Positions 44,428 to 53,973 of a DNA stretch of 64,000 nt are shown piece by piece; positions within the stretch are counted from its first letter, which is position 1; each line of letters opens with the position of its first letter. A model generated the notes under the pieces. The model saw nothing but the letters and a program-made list of their open reading frames with translations. It did no database searches and was not told the origin of the DNA. The stretch is from Rhodovulum sp. (GTDB lineage Bacteria; Pseudomonadota; Alphaproteobacteria; Rhodobacterales; Rhodobacteraceae): the NCBI GenBank assembly GCA_020637615.1, contig JACKKC010000002.1:162226-226225 (forward strand), written 5' to 3'. Both the position numbers and the translations under genes were made by a program.

Positions 44428-44893
44428 GATCGCGACGGCGGCACTCCTCTTCGCCCTCGCCGGCGGCGCGGCAGCGGCCCAGGAATGCGCGCCGGGCGCG
44501 CTTGACCTTCGCGACGCCGATTCGACCCTGCGCTTTCAGATCGAGGTCGTGGACAGCGAGGAGGGCCGCGCCCGCGGGCTGATGTTCCGCGAGAACCTTC
44601 CGCGGTTCGGCGGCATGCTCTTCGTCTATCCCCAACCGGGGCCGGTGGCCTTCTGGATGCGCAACACCCTTATCCCGCTCGACATGCTCTTCTTCGACGC
44701 GACCGGGCGGCTGACCCGGATCCACGAGAATGCCGTGCCGCTGGACGAGACGCCGATCCCCGGTGGCAGCGACATCCAGTACGTGCTCGAGGTCAACGGC
44801 GGCACGGTGGCCCAGCTCGGCATCGACCTCGGCGCCGAGCTGCGCCACCCCGCGCTCGATCCGGACACCGCCGCCTGGCCCTGCGGCGACTAG
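44420..44893 (+). CDS. DUF192 family exported protein
   Basis: A 157-residue protein starting at GTG 44420, overlapping the cold-shock stop. A signal peptide of about 20 residues (ending A-A-A-A) precedes C-A-P-G-A-L. The DUF192 core is clear: E-E-G-R-A-R-G-L-M-F-R, G-M-L-F-V-Y-P-Q-P, and F-W-M-R-N-T-L-I-P-L-D-M. The function is not established. Coupling to the cold-shock gene is a common arrangement in this group as far as I recall. Confidence 0.82.
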   Translation: MSRIATAALLFALAGGAAAAQECAPGALDLRDADSTLRFQIEVVDSEEGRARGLMFRENLPRFGGMLFVYPQPGPVAFWMRNTLIPLDMLFFDATGRLTRIHENAVPLDETPIPGGSDIQYVLEVNGGTVAQLGIDLGAELRHPALDPDTAAWPCGD

Positions 44894-44935
44894 CCCCTTC
44901 CCTTGACCCGGCCCGCGCGCTAGAGCCTGCGGCGT

Positions 44936-45012
44936 CGGGGCGTAGCGCAGCCTGGTAGCGCATCTGCTTTGGGAGCAGAGGGTCGTAGGTTCGAATCCTA
45001 TCGCCCCGACCA
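44936..45012 (+). tRNA. tRNA-Pro (anticodon TGG)
   Basis: The acceptor arm pairs CGGGGCG (44936-44942) with CGCCCCG (45002-45008). The anticodon loop TTTGGGA sits between TCTGC and GCAGA. The T arm carries GGTTCGAATCC. The discriminator A and CCA (45010-45012) are encoded. Length is 77 bases. Confidence 0.95.
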
Positions 45013-45033
45013 TCCGCTCCAACGGGCGCAACG

Positions 45034-45058
45034 AAAAAGGCCGGCGTCTCCGCCGGCC
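45034..45058 (-). terminator. Intrinsic terminator of the Bax-inhibitor-1 gene
   Basis: On the minus strand GGCCGGCG and CGCCGGCC form a perfect 8-bp stem with a four-base loop (45039-45058), followed by five T residues (45034-45038). It lies directly after the minus-strand gene's stop, 33 bases on. No T-tract follows on the plus strand. Confidence 0.7.
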
Positions 45059-45091
45059 CCCAAGCCCTTGCCCGACGCGGTCGGGCGCCGC

Positions 45092-45865
45092 TCAGTTCCG
45101 GTTGCCGAACAGCTGCAGCAGGAACATGAACATGTTGATGAAGTCGAGATAGAGCGACAGCGCGCCCATGATCGCGGCCTTGCCCAGATAGGCTTCGCCC
45201 TCGGTGCCGCGCATCTCTAGATAGGTGGTCTTGATCTTCTGGGTGTCATAGGCCGTCAGCCCGGCGAAGATCAGCACGCCGATCGCCGAGATCGCGAAAG
45301 TGACCGCGGGCGAGGCGAGGAAGATGTTCACCAGCATGGCGACGATCAGGCCAATCACGCCCATGACCAGGAAGGAACCCCAGGCGGAGATGTCCTTCTT
45401 GGTGGTGTAGCCCCAGAGGCTGAGGCCGGCGAAGGCGATGGCCGTGACCAGGAAGACCTGGACGATGGAATAGCCGGTGAAGACCAGGAAGATCGAGCTG
45501 AGCGACAGCCCCATGAGCGCCGAGAAGAGCCAGAAGACCCCCTGCAGCCCAGCCTCGGACAGGCGGTTGATGCCCGCCGACATGCCGAAGACCACGGCGA
45601 GCGGCGCGAGCATGATCACCCATTTCAGCGGCGAGGCGTAGATCGCGACACCGAAGCTGGTCAGAAAGGTGTCTGCGCCGATCTGGTACTGGGTCGGCAC
45701 GTCCGAGACGGCCAGCCCGGCCACGGCCCAGGCGGCGGCACCGGTGATCACCATCGCCATGGCCATCAGGCCATAGACCTTGTTCATATGGGCGCGCAGA
45801 CCTTCGTCGACCTGCGCAGTGCGTACGCCGGCGCCGGTCCGGCGGACAGTCTCGAATTCGGCCAT
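45092..45865 (-). CDS. Bax inhibitor-1/YccA family membrane protein
   Basis: A 257-residue protein with seven hydrophobic segments in the C-terminal 230 residues. The start ATG 45865 follows GGAGG by five bases. The Y-L-D-F-I-N-M-F-M-F-L-L end and the central Y-G-L-M-A-M-A-M and A-Y-D-T-Q segments fit the Bax inhibitor-1 family. These proteins are calcium-leak or stress-related membrane proteins; in bacteria they interact with FtsH. The terminator at 45034-45058 follows. Confidence 0.87.
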   Translation of the reverse strand: MAEFETVRRTGAGVRTAQVDEGLRAHMNKVYGLMAMAMVITGAAAWAVAGLAVSDVPTQYQIGADTFLTSFGVAIYASPLKWVIMLAPLAVVFGMSAGINRLSEAGLQGVFWLFSALMGLSLSSIFLVFTGYSIVQVFLVTAIAFAGLSLWGYTTKKDISAWGSFLVMGVIGLIVAMLVNIFLASPAVTFAISAIGVLIFAGLTAYDTQKIKTTYLEMRGTEGEAYLGKAAIMGALSLYLDFINMFMFLLQLFGNRN

Positions 45866-46042
45866 TGGGTTCCTCCGTTGGCGGGACTCACCCGCGGGTC
45901 GTCCCACGGATCAGCGGTAAATATCGGTGAGCGCAGCCTGGTTTTCAACCGTCACCCCGTGGCCGCGCGCGGAAATTTGACGGTTTTGCTTATGATTACG
46001 TTGATCCGGCGCAGGCATCCGGCCGCGCTGGATTCGCAAGTC

Positions 46043-46906
46043 TCAGTCCGGGGTCATGGCCACCACGGCGCCGTCGAGCATCAGCGGAACGATCGCGAGC
46101 CCCTCCTCGGGCAGGAAGGCGAGATTGGCGCTGCCCTGCGGCAGGTCAGAGAGCAGCTCGAACCCGCCCTCCGGGTCGATGCGGTAGAGCGCCCCGGCGA
46201 TCCAGTCGGTCACCATGAAGTTTCCGCTCCCGTCGGGCTCTAGTCCGTCGAGATTGCCCACCGGCGCGCCGGATCCGAGCGCCGCGACCTCGCCCGTCGC
46301 CAGATCGGCGGCCAGAAGATGCCCGGGCGCATCGGTCGTGAGATCCTCATGGAGGCCCTCGCCCCAGCCGGCGATGATCAGCCTGCCGTCCTCGACGTCC
46401 AGACCGTTGGGATGCAGCAGCCCGTCGCCTTCCGCCCAGACCGAGAGCGTGTCGCCGTCGAGGACGTAGATCCGGCTGGTGGCCGTGTCCGAGACAAAGA
46501 CGCGCCCCTGCCCGTCCACCGCGACGTCGTTCAGGAACCCCGCGCCCTCCGCCGGCTACCGGCCGCTGACCGCGCCCGTCTCGATATCGATGGCGACGAG
46601 TTGGTCGATGTCGGCCGCATAGAGCGTGTCGCCGCCGATCGCGAGCCCCTTGGGCGCATCGAGCCCGGCCGCCCATTTGCGATCCGCCACGGTGCCGTCC
46701 AGGTCCACGCGGGAAATGTAGCCAACGCCGTCCTTGGCGGTGATGTCGCCGGCGACGTTGGAGACATAGAGGACACCGCGCCCGGCATCGTAGAGCACCG
46801 TTTCGGGCCCTTCGAATCCCTCCGCGCGCCAAGCCTCCCCTGCCGAAGCCGACTGCGTCGCGGACAGCGCGATCGCGGCGCCTGCCAGAAGCGCTTTCGA
46901 TGCCAT
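46043..46906 (-). pseudogene. SMP-30/gluconolactonase-like exported protein with in-frame amber stop
   Basis: The frame starts at ATG 46906 after GGGAG, with a signal peptide of about 20 residues (ending A-S-A). It runs through beta-propeller-type repeats (G-L-A-I-G-G-D-T-L-Y-A-A-D-I-D), then meets TAG at codon 117 (46558-46556). The same frame continues without a break as F-L-N-D-V-A-V-D-G-Q-G-R-V-F-V-S-D to a stop at 46043. F-L-N-D-V-A-V-D is a family motif, so the parts belong together and one base change interrupts them. It could also be a sequence error. Confidence 0.75.
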
Positions 46907-46997
46907 GGTTGTCTCCCTCCCTGTTCTTCTTCGCACCCGCCAATCTAGCGGCATCGCCGCCCGCGCGGAAGCTTGGGGGTGTAGCCCCAGCCGGCTG

Positions 46998-49531
46998 CTA
47001 TTCCCGGGCGCGCAGCACGCGGGCGGGGCGCGCGGAAAGCGGTCCGAGCGCGAAGGCGAGGCCCGCGAGAAGGCTTGCCAGGGCGCCGCCCGCGACGATG
47101 GCGAGCGCCGAGACCGGCTCGAAGCGGAAGCTGCCGTCCATCACGAGCACCATCACCGCCCATCCGGCGATGCCGCCGGCGAGGATCGCTACCCCGCCGG
47201 CCGCCATCCCGATCAGCGCGGCGCGCAGCGCGAAGCTCGCCAGGATCCGGCCGCGCCCGGCGCCGAGGGTCTTGAGCACCGCCGATTCGAAGACCCGCCG
47301 GCGCACCCCCGCCGCCGCCGCGCCGACGAGCACCACGAGCCCGGTCAGCAGCGTCGCCGAGGCACCCCACCGCGTCGCAGCACCGAGGCCCTCGAGCGAG
47401 CTCGCCACTTTCTCGATCGCCTCGCGCACCCGCACCGCGGTGATATTGGGGTAGGCATCGGCGAGTTCGCGCAGGAGCGGCGCCTCGGCCTCCGGCTCGG
47501 CATAGACCGTGGCGATATGGGTATGCGGCGCCCCGGCCAGCGCCGCCGGATCCACCGTCATCAGGAAATTGATGCCCATGGTCTCGAACTTCACCTCGCG
47601 GAAGTTCGCGATGGTCGCGGTCAGGTCGCGGCCGAGGATGTTCACGGTCAGGGTATCGCCGAGCTTCAGCCCGAGCTCGCGGCCCTCCTGCTCGGCGAAG
47701 CTCATGAGCGGCGGACCGGCGTAATCCTCCGGCCACCAGGCGCCCTCGGTGATCACGGTGCCGGGCGGCGAGGTGGCGGCATAGGTGACGCCGCGGTCGC
47801 CGTTGAGCGTCCAGTGCCCGCCGGCGACCTCGCGCGCCGGCTGCCCGTTGATGCGTGTGATGATGCCGCGCAGCATCGGCGCGGTCTCCACCGCCGTCAC
47901 GCCGGGCTCGGCCCAGGCGGTCTCGAGAAAGCCCTCGAGCTGGTCGTTCTGGATGTCGACGAAGAAATAGGCCGGGGCCCGCGCCGGCAGGTCGCGGGTG
48001 ATGAGGCCGCGCAGGTTCGAATCGATCTGCCCGACCGCCGCCAGCACCGAGAGCCCGAGCCCCAGCGAGAGCACGACCGAGGCGGTCTCGCCGGAAGGCC
48101 CTCCCAGCGCCGCCAGCGCCCAGCGCAGCGCCGGCCGACCGCGCGCGAGGCGGCCGCGGGCCACACGGCGCGCGAGGCGGCGCAGCCCGTGCGCCGCGAG
48201 CAGGAGAAGGAGAAGCGCCCCGATCACCCCGCCGGCGGTGCCGAGCGCCAGCTCCGGCGCACCCGAGAGCCAGGTGGCGAGCCCGACGAGCAGCCCCGCC
48301 AGCGCCAGCGTCGCGGCGACGAAGCGCGGCGCCGGCCAGGCGCGTCGCGCCGCGGTCAGGTCGCGGAAGAGCTCCGCCGCCCGGATGTCCCGGGCACGGG
48401 CGAGCGGCCAGATGCTGAAGATGAGCGCGGTCAGCGCGCCATAGGCGGCCGCCTCGGCCAGCGGCCGGGCATAGAGGCCGAAGGCCGCCGGCATCGGCAG
48501 CCGGGCCTCGATCAGCGGCGCGGCGACGAGCGGCGCGCCGGCGCCGAGCACGAGCCCAAGTGCGATGCCGGCGAGCGACAGCAGGCCGATCTGGGCGAGA
48601 TAGACCGCAAAGACCGTGCCGCCGGTGGCGCCGAGCGTCTTGAGCGTAGCGATGGTCTCGGTCTTGCCCTCGAGATGCGCGCGCACCGCCGCCGAGACCC
48701 CGACGCCGCCCACCGCGAGGCCGGCGAGGCCGATCAGCACGAGGAAAGCGCCGAGCCGGTCGACGAAGCGGCTCAGCCCCGGCGCGCCGTTGCGCCGGTC
48801 GCGCCATTGCAGCCCGGTGTCGGCGAAACGGGCCCGCGCCTCGTCGCGCAGCGCCGCGAGATCGGCCTCCGGCGGCAGCCGCAGGCGATAGGAGGAATCG
48901 AAGAGCGAGCCCTCGGTCAGAAGCCCGCTGTCCGCGAGATCCTTGAGGAGCACGATCACCCGCGGCCCGAGCCCGAAGCCGCTGGCCGCCGCGTCCGGCT
49001 CGACCAGCAGCTCGTCGCTCAGGCGGAAGTCCTGCGTGCCGAGGCGCAGCACGTCGCCGCGCTCGAGCCCGAAGCGGTCGATGAGGATGCGCTGGGCCAC
49101 CAGCCCCGGCAGCCCGTCGCGGGTGGCGAGCGCCGCCGCCAGGCTCCCGCCGCCGGCGAGCTCGACCCGCCCGTAGAGCGGATAGGCCCCGTCGACCGCC
49201 TTGACCTGCACCAGCGCGCGCTGCGTCTCGCCGCTCCCATCGGCGAAGGCCGCCATGGAGCGGAAATCGACGAGACCAGATATCTCGGTGGCCTTCTCCG
49301 CCATCCAGTCCCGCTCGGCCTGGTCGGCGAAGCGATAGGTGAACTCGATCTGCGCATCACCGCCGAGGATCGAAGCGGCCTCCCGGCTCAGACCCTCCTC
49401 GATCGCCATCCGCACGCTGCCGACCGCGGCGATCGCGGCCACCCCGAGCGCGAGGCAGGCAAGGAAGATGCGGAACCCCGCCAGCCCGCCGCGCAGTTCG
49501 CGCAAGGCCAGGCGCAGCGCGATCGGAAGTG

Positions 49532-49535
<4 letters not shown>
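46998..49535 (-). CDS. FtsX-family ABC transporter permease (YbbP-like)
   Basis: An 845-residue membrane protein with two FtsX-type domains. A first membrane span (about 20-45) precedes a large periplasmic domain. Three spans follow around 260-390, and another set lies at 410-440 and 740-845. It pairs with the ATPase whose gene overlaps its start by four bases, similar to E. coli YbbA-YbbP beside tesA. Proposed to move lipids or related compounds in the envelope; its cargo is not known. Confidence 0.85.
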
Positions 49536-50221
<686 letters not shown>

Positions 50222-50917
50222 ATGCGACTCACCCTGACCCTGCCGGAACATAGCGGGGGATATGGGGCCGGCGCCGGGATCCGCAAGCTCGCCCTCGCGC
50301 TGGCCCTCCTGCTCGCCGGCGCCGGGGCCGCGGCGGCGGAAGTGCGCATCCTCGCCTTCGGCGATTCGCTGACGCAAGGCTTCGGCCTGCCCGAGGACGA
50401 GGGATTCGTGCCGCAGCTGCAGGCCTGGCTCAGGGCCAACGGCGCCCCCGACGCGGTGGTGATCAACGCCGGCGTCTCGGGCGACACCACCGCCGGCGGG
50501 CTCGCGCGCATCGACTGGGCGCTCGGCGAGGATCCCGATGCGGTGATCGTGGAGCTCGGCGCCAACGACATGCTGCGCGGCCTCGACACCGGGGATATGC
50601 GCGCCAATCTCGACGGCATCCTCGCGGCAATCGAGGCGCGCGGCCTGCCGATGATCCTCGCCGGGTTGCCGGCCCCGCCGAACTACGGCGAGGAGTACCG
50701 CAAGGCTTTCAAGGGCATGTTCCTCGACCTCGCGAAGCAGCACGGCGCGATCTATTACAGCTCCTTCCTCGCCGGCATGGGCGAGGGCCGCAACATGTTC
50801 CAGGTCATGCGCCTGATGCAGAGCGATGGCCTCCACCCCAATGCCGAAGGGGTGGAGGCCATCGTCGCCCATATCGGGCCGGCGGTGCTCGAGCTGATCG
50901 GCCGGACCCGCCGATAG
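50222..50917 (+). CDS. SGNH/GDSL esterase (TesA-like arylesterase)
   Basis: A 231-residue exported hydrolase. GGAG lies seven bases before ATG 50222, inside the coding sequence of the divergent ATPase. A signal peptide ends near residue 40 (A-A-A-A-E). Block I G-D-S-L-T-Q-G, block II G-V-S-G-D-T-T, block III G-A-N-D-M-L and block V D-G-L-H-P-N give the Ser-Gly-Asn-His set. E. coli TesA acts as thioesterase and lysophospholipase. The neighbour arrangement is the same as in many proteobacteria. Confidence 0.9.
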   Translation: MRLTLTLPEHSGGYGAGAGIRKLALALALLLAGAGAAAAEVRILAFGDSLTQGFGLPEDEGFVPQLQAWLRANGAPDAVVINAGVSGDTTAGGLARIDWALGEDPDAVIVELGANDMLRGLDTGDMRANLDGILAAIEARGLPMILAGLPAPPNYGEEYRKAFKGMFLDLAKQHGAIYYSSFLAGMGEGRNMFQVMRLMQSDGLHPNAEGVEAIVAHIGPAVLELIGRTRR

Positions 50918-50924
50918 GGTGGAG

Positions 50925-51131
50925 TCAGAGGCCGCCGGTCCGGCGCAGTTCCTCGGCCACATCCGCCTCCGAAAGGCCGATGTCGCGCAAAAGATGCGGG
51001 TCGAGCCGGCCGAGGTCGAGACGAGCCCGGTGACGCGCGTCGCGCGCGGCGAGCCAGTCGAGCACCGCCCTGAAGCCGAACCGGGGCCGGAAGTGCTGCA
51101 CGGGGATGCGGAATCCAGTTTCTGCTAGCAT
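50925..51131 (-). CDS. DUF1127 family small protein
   Basis: A 68-residue arginine-rich protein. I chose ATG 51131, five bases after GGAGAG; ATG 51143 and GTG 51164 are in-frame alternatives. The DUF1127 region W-L-A-A-R-D-A-R-H-R-A-R and D-P-H-L-L-R-D-I-G-L-S-E-A-D-V is clear. Alphaproteobacterial DUF1127 proteins bind RNA or affect nutrient responses in the few cases studied. It is divergent from a LysR gene 124 bases away. Confidence 0.82.
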   Translation of the reverse strand: MLAETGFRIPVQHFRPRFGFRAVLDWLAARDARHRARLDLGRLDPHLLRDIGLSEADVAEELRRTGGL

Positions 51132-51255
51132 GGTTCTCTCCATCACGGAATTGCGGGTCTTCACTCAAGACCCATCGCATTGCTTGATTCATGACGCAGA
51201 ACGTGACATTATGAAAACGAAAGATTGTCGCCCATATCATCAAGGATCGTGATAC

Positions 51256-52128
51256 ATGGCCCGGAACCTCGACATGACGGCGCTGCGCTCCTTCGTGACC
51301 GTCGCCGATGCCGGCGGCGTGACCAAGGCCGCCGCCCAGCTGAACCTCACGCAATCGGCCGTCTCCATGCAGCTCAAGCGGCTGGAGGAGATGATCGGCC
51401 AGCCGCTGCTCGACCGCTCGGCGCGCGCCATCGCGCTCTCGCCGCAGGGCGACCAGCTGCTTGGCTACGCGCGGCGCATGCTCGCGCTCAACGACGAGGC
51501 CTGGGGCCGGCTGACCAACCAGGCCTTCGAGGGCGAGATCAGCTTCGGCGTGCCCCACGACGTGATCCACCCGCATGTGCCGCGGGTCCTGCAACGCTTC
51601 GCCAGCCTCTATCCGCGGGTGCGCGTCCAGCTGCATTCGCTCTTCACCAGCGAGCTGAAGAGCCTGCTCGATCGCGGCGAGATGGACCTGATCCTCGCCA
51701 CCGAGGGCCAGCTCGACCCGGGCGGCGAGACCCTGGCGCGCGAGCCGCTGGTCTGGGTCGGCGCGGCGGGCGGGCAGGCCTGGCGCCAGCGGCCGCTGCG
51801 CTTCGCCTCGGTGTCGCGCTGCATGTTCAAGCGCCCTGCGCTCGAGGCCCTCGACCGTGCCGGCCTGCCCTGGGAGATCGCGGTCGACACGCTCTCGGCC
51901 TCGGTCTCGGAGGCGAGCGCCGCCGCGGATCTGGCGGTTCTGGTCCAGCTCCGCGGCGCGATCCCGCAGCATTGCGAGGTGATCCGCCACGGCGGCGCCC
52001 TGCCGGACCTGCCGGACTACCTCGTGAACATGTATGTCGGGTCGGGCCCGCGCGCCCAGCTCGCCGCCCGCCTCGCCGGCCTTATGCGCGACGCCTATTG
52101 CTGCCCGGAGCGCATCGCGGCGGAGTGA
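51256..52128 (+). CDS. LysR family transcriptional regulator
   Basis: A 290-residue regulator. The N-terminal helix-turn-helix spans about 5-62, with G-V-T-K-A-A-A-Q-L-N-L-T-Q-S-A-V-S as recognition region. The C-terminal part is a periplasmic-binding-type effector domain. It is divergent from the DUF1127 gene, which is the expected LysR target. Inducer unknown. Confidence 0.88.
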   Translation: MARNLDMTALRSFVTVADAGGVTKAAAQLNLTQSAVSMQLKRLEEMIGQPLLDRSARAIALSPQGDQLLGYARRMLALNDEAWGRLTNQAFEGEISFGVPHDVIHPHVPRVLQRFASLYPRVRVQLHSLFTSELKSLLDRGEMDLILATEGQLDPGGETLAREPLVWVGAAGGQAWRQRPLRFASVSRCMFKRPALEALDRAGLPWEIAVDTLSASVSEASAAADLAVLVQLRGAIPQHCEVIRHGGALPDLPDYLVNMYVGSGPRAQLAARLAGLMRDAYCCPERIAAE

Positions 52129-52264
52129 TACCAGTGGTCCTCGCCGTCAACTCGCGTCCCTCCCGCGGCCAAGGTGTCCTCAGCCCGATCTTCATCCGAC
52201 CGTAAGGCGGCACCCCCGCGCCTCGCGCCTCCGGGCCGGGTCGCCGACGCGAGGACCAGCGGAA

Positions 52265-53242
52265 TCAGGCGGCGCGCGCAGAACCCGCCACCTCGACGAC
52301 GACCTTGCCCACCGCCCTGCGCGTCCGCAGCAGGTCGAGCCCGGCCTCGGCCTCCTCCAGCGGCAGCACCCGGCCCACATGCGGATGCAGCCGGCCCTGT
52401 GCGTACCAGCCGAAGAGCGCCCCGAGGCTGTCCGCGACCAGCGCGGGATGCAGCTCGGCGTAGCCGCCCCAGTAGAGCCCGAAGACCGTGAGGTTCTTCA
52501 CCAGCAGGATATTGGCCGGGATCTGCGGCACCGTGCCGCTGGCGAAGCCGAGAGGCAGCAGCCGTGCCCCGGGCCGGCAGGCCCCGAGCGCCGCCTCGAA
52601 GGCCTTGCCGCCGACCGGATCGAAGACCACCTCCGCACCGCCCAGCGCCTTGACTTCGGCGCGCAGGTCGGCCTCGGCATCCAGGAGATGATGGGCCCCG
52701 GCCGCGCGGGCGACGGCGAGCTTCTCCGCGCCGCGCGCCACGGCGATCACCCGCGCGCCCATCAGCCTGCCGATCTCCACCGCCGTCAGCCCGACCCCGC
52801 CCGAGGCGCCCAGAACCAGCAGCGTCTCGCCGAGGCGCAGCCGCGCCCGGTCGGCGAGCGCCACATGGCTCGTCCCATAGGCGACGAGAAAGCCCGCGAC
52901 CTCCGCGTCGGGCATCGCCTCCGGCGCCGGCACGCAGCGCGAGGCCGCGACACGAAGATATTCAGCCAGCCCGCCGCCGCCGCAATGCACCGCCACCCGC
53001 GTACCCGGTGCCGGACCCGACACCCCCTGCCCCAGCGCCTCAACGGTGCCGCAGACCTCGAGCCCCGGCGTGAAGGGGGGATTCGGCCGCACCTGGTAGC
53101 GCCCGGCCACCATCAGCGTGTCGGCGAAGTTCAGCCCGCAGGCATGGACCCGCACCAGCGCCTCGCCCGGGCCGGGCTCGGGCCGTGGGATGTCGCGCAA
53201 CGCCAGCGGCGCTCCCAGTTCGGTGACCTGCATCGCGCGCAT
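52265..53242 (-). CDS. Quinone oxidoreductase/medium-chain dehydrogenase (NADPH:quinone type)
   Basis: A 325-residue zinc-free alcohol dehydrogenase-like protein. The N-terminal A-C-G-L-N-F-A-D-T-L-M motif of the QOR group is visible, and the nucleotide site reads V-L-G-A-S-G-G-V-G-L-T-A-V-E (about 145-158). It probably reduces quinones or unsaturated carbonyls with NADPH. ATG 53242 or the in-frame ATG 53233 could start it; no clear ribosome site separates them. Convergent with the LysR gene. Confidence 0.86.
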   Translation of the reverse strand: MRAMQVTELGAPLALRDIPRPEPGPGEALVRVHACGLNFADTLMVAGRYQVRPNPPFTPGLEVCGTVEALGQGVSGPAPGTRVAVHCGGGGLAEYLRVAASRCVPAPEAMPDAEVAGFLVAYGTSHVALADRARLRLGETLLVLGASGGVGLTAVEIGRLMGARVIAVARGAEKLAVARAAGAHHLLDAEADLRAEVKALGGAEVVFDPVGGKAFEAALGACRPGARLLPLGFASGTVPQIPANILLVKNLTVFGLYWGGYAELHPALVADSLGALFGWYAQGRLHPHVGRVLPLEEAEAGLDLLRTRRAVGKVVVEVAGSARAA

Positions 53243-53331
53243 CGGTGAGAAATCCCCGCATCCGTCCGGCGACGGTTTGTGCCGCCGCCGGAATCGTGGA
53301 AGACTATAGGAGCCGGAAGAGGGAGAAGGCC

Positions 53332-53874
53332 ATGCGGTTCCTGCGATTTCTCGGACGCCTGTTCGTCGTCCTGATCGGCGTCGCGATCATCCTCGCGGTG
53401 GTCTCGCTCTTCCTGCCGCGCGAGGTGACCGTCACCCGCAGCATCCGGGTCGACGCGCCGCCTGAAGAGGTCTTCCCGCACATCGATTCGCTGCAGCAGG
53501 CCCAGCAATGGTCGCCCTGGTCCGGCATCGACCCGGAGATGACCGTGAGCTTCAGCGGCCCCGAGAGCGGCGTCGGCAACCGCATGGAATGGACCAGCGC
53601 CGATCCGCGTGTCGGCAGCGGCAGCCAGGAGATCACCGGGAGCGTCCCGAACGAGCGCGTGGAAACCGCGCTCGACTTCGGCGACATGGGGCTCGCCACG
53701 GCTTGGCTCGATCTCGCCGCGGCCACCGGGGGCACGGACGTGACCTGGGGCCTGCGCGCCGACATGGGGCTGAACCCGGTGGGGCGCTACATGGGGCTGA
53801 TGATGGACCGGTGGGTCGGCGCGGACTACGAGCGCGGGCTCGAACGGCTCAAGGAGATCGTCGAGGCCGGGTGA
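53332..53874 (+). CDS. SRPBCC (START-like) domain protein with N-terminal membrane anchor
   Basis: A 180-residue protein. ATG 53332 follows GGGAGAAGG. One hydrophobic segment (about 8-28) anchors it, followed by the SRPBCC fold with R-S-I-R-V-D-A-P-P-E-E-V-F and W-S-P-W-S-G-I-D-P. Such domains bind hydrophobic ligands; polyketide cyclase-like annotation is common. The function is unknown. It is divergent from the quinone oxidoreductase. Confidence 0.78.
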   Translation: MRFLRFLGRLFVVLIGVAIILAVVSLFLPREVTVTRSIRVDAPPEEVFPHIDSLQQAQQWSPWSGIDPEMTVSFSGPESGVGNRMEWTSADPRVGSGSQEITGSVPNERVETALDFGDMGLATAWLDLAAATGGTDVTWGLRADMGLNPVGRYMGLMMDRWVGADYERGLERLKEIVEAG

Positions 53875-53973
53875 GCCGCGATTGCCTTTTTCCCCGGTCC
53901 GCTCTAAGCCCCGCGCGACAATCCGGCCCGCCGCCGGACCCGAAGCCGTGCCCCGCACGAAGGACCGCCCGAA

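Noticed and set aside
44936..45012. tRNA-Pro as an integration site for a mobile element
   Set aside because: The tRNA is followed at once by a terminator and a conserved membrane protein gene, with no integrase or repeat of its 3' end.
45034..45058. Bidirectional terminator shared with tRNA-Pro
   Set aside because: The stem is followed by T residues only on the minus strand; the plus side has no T-tract.
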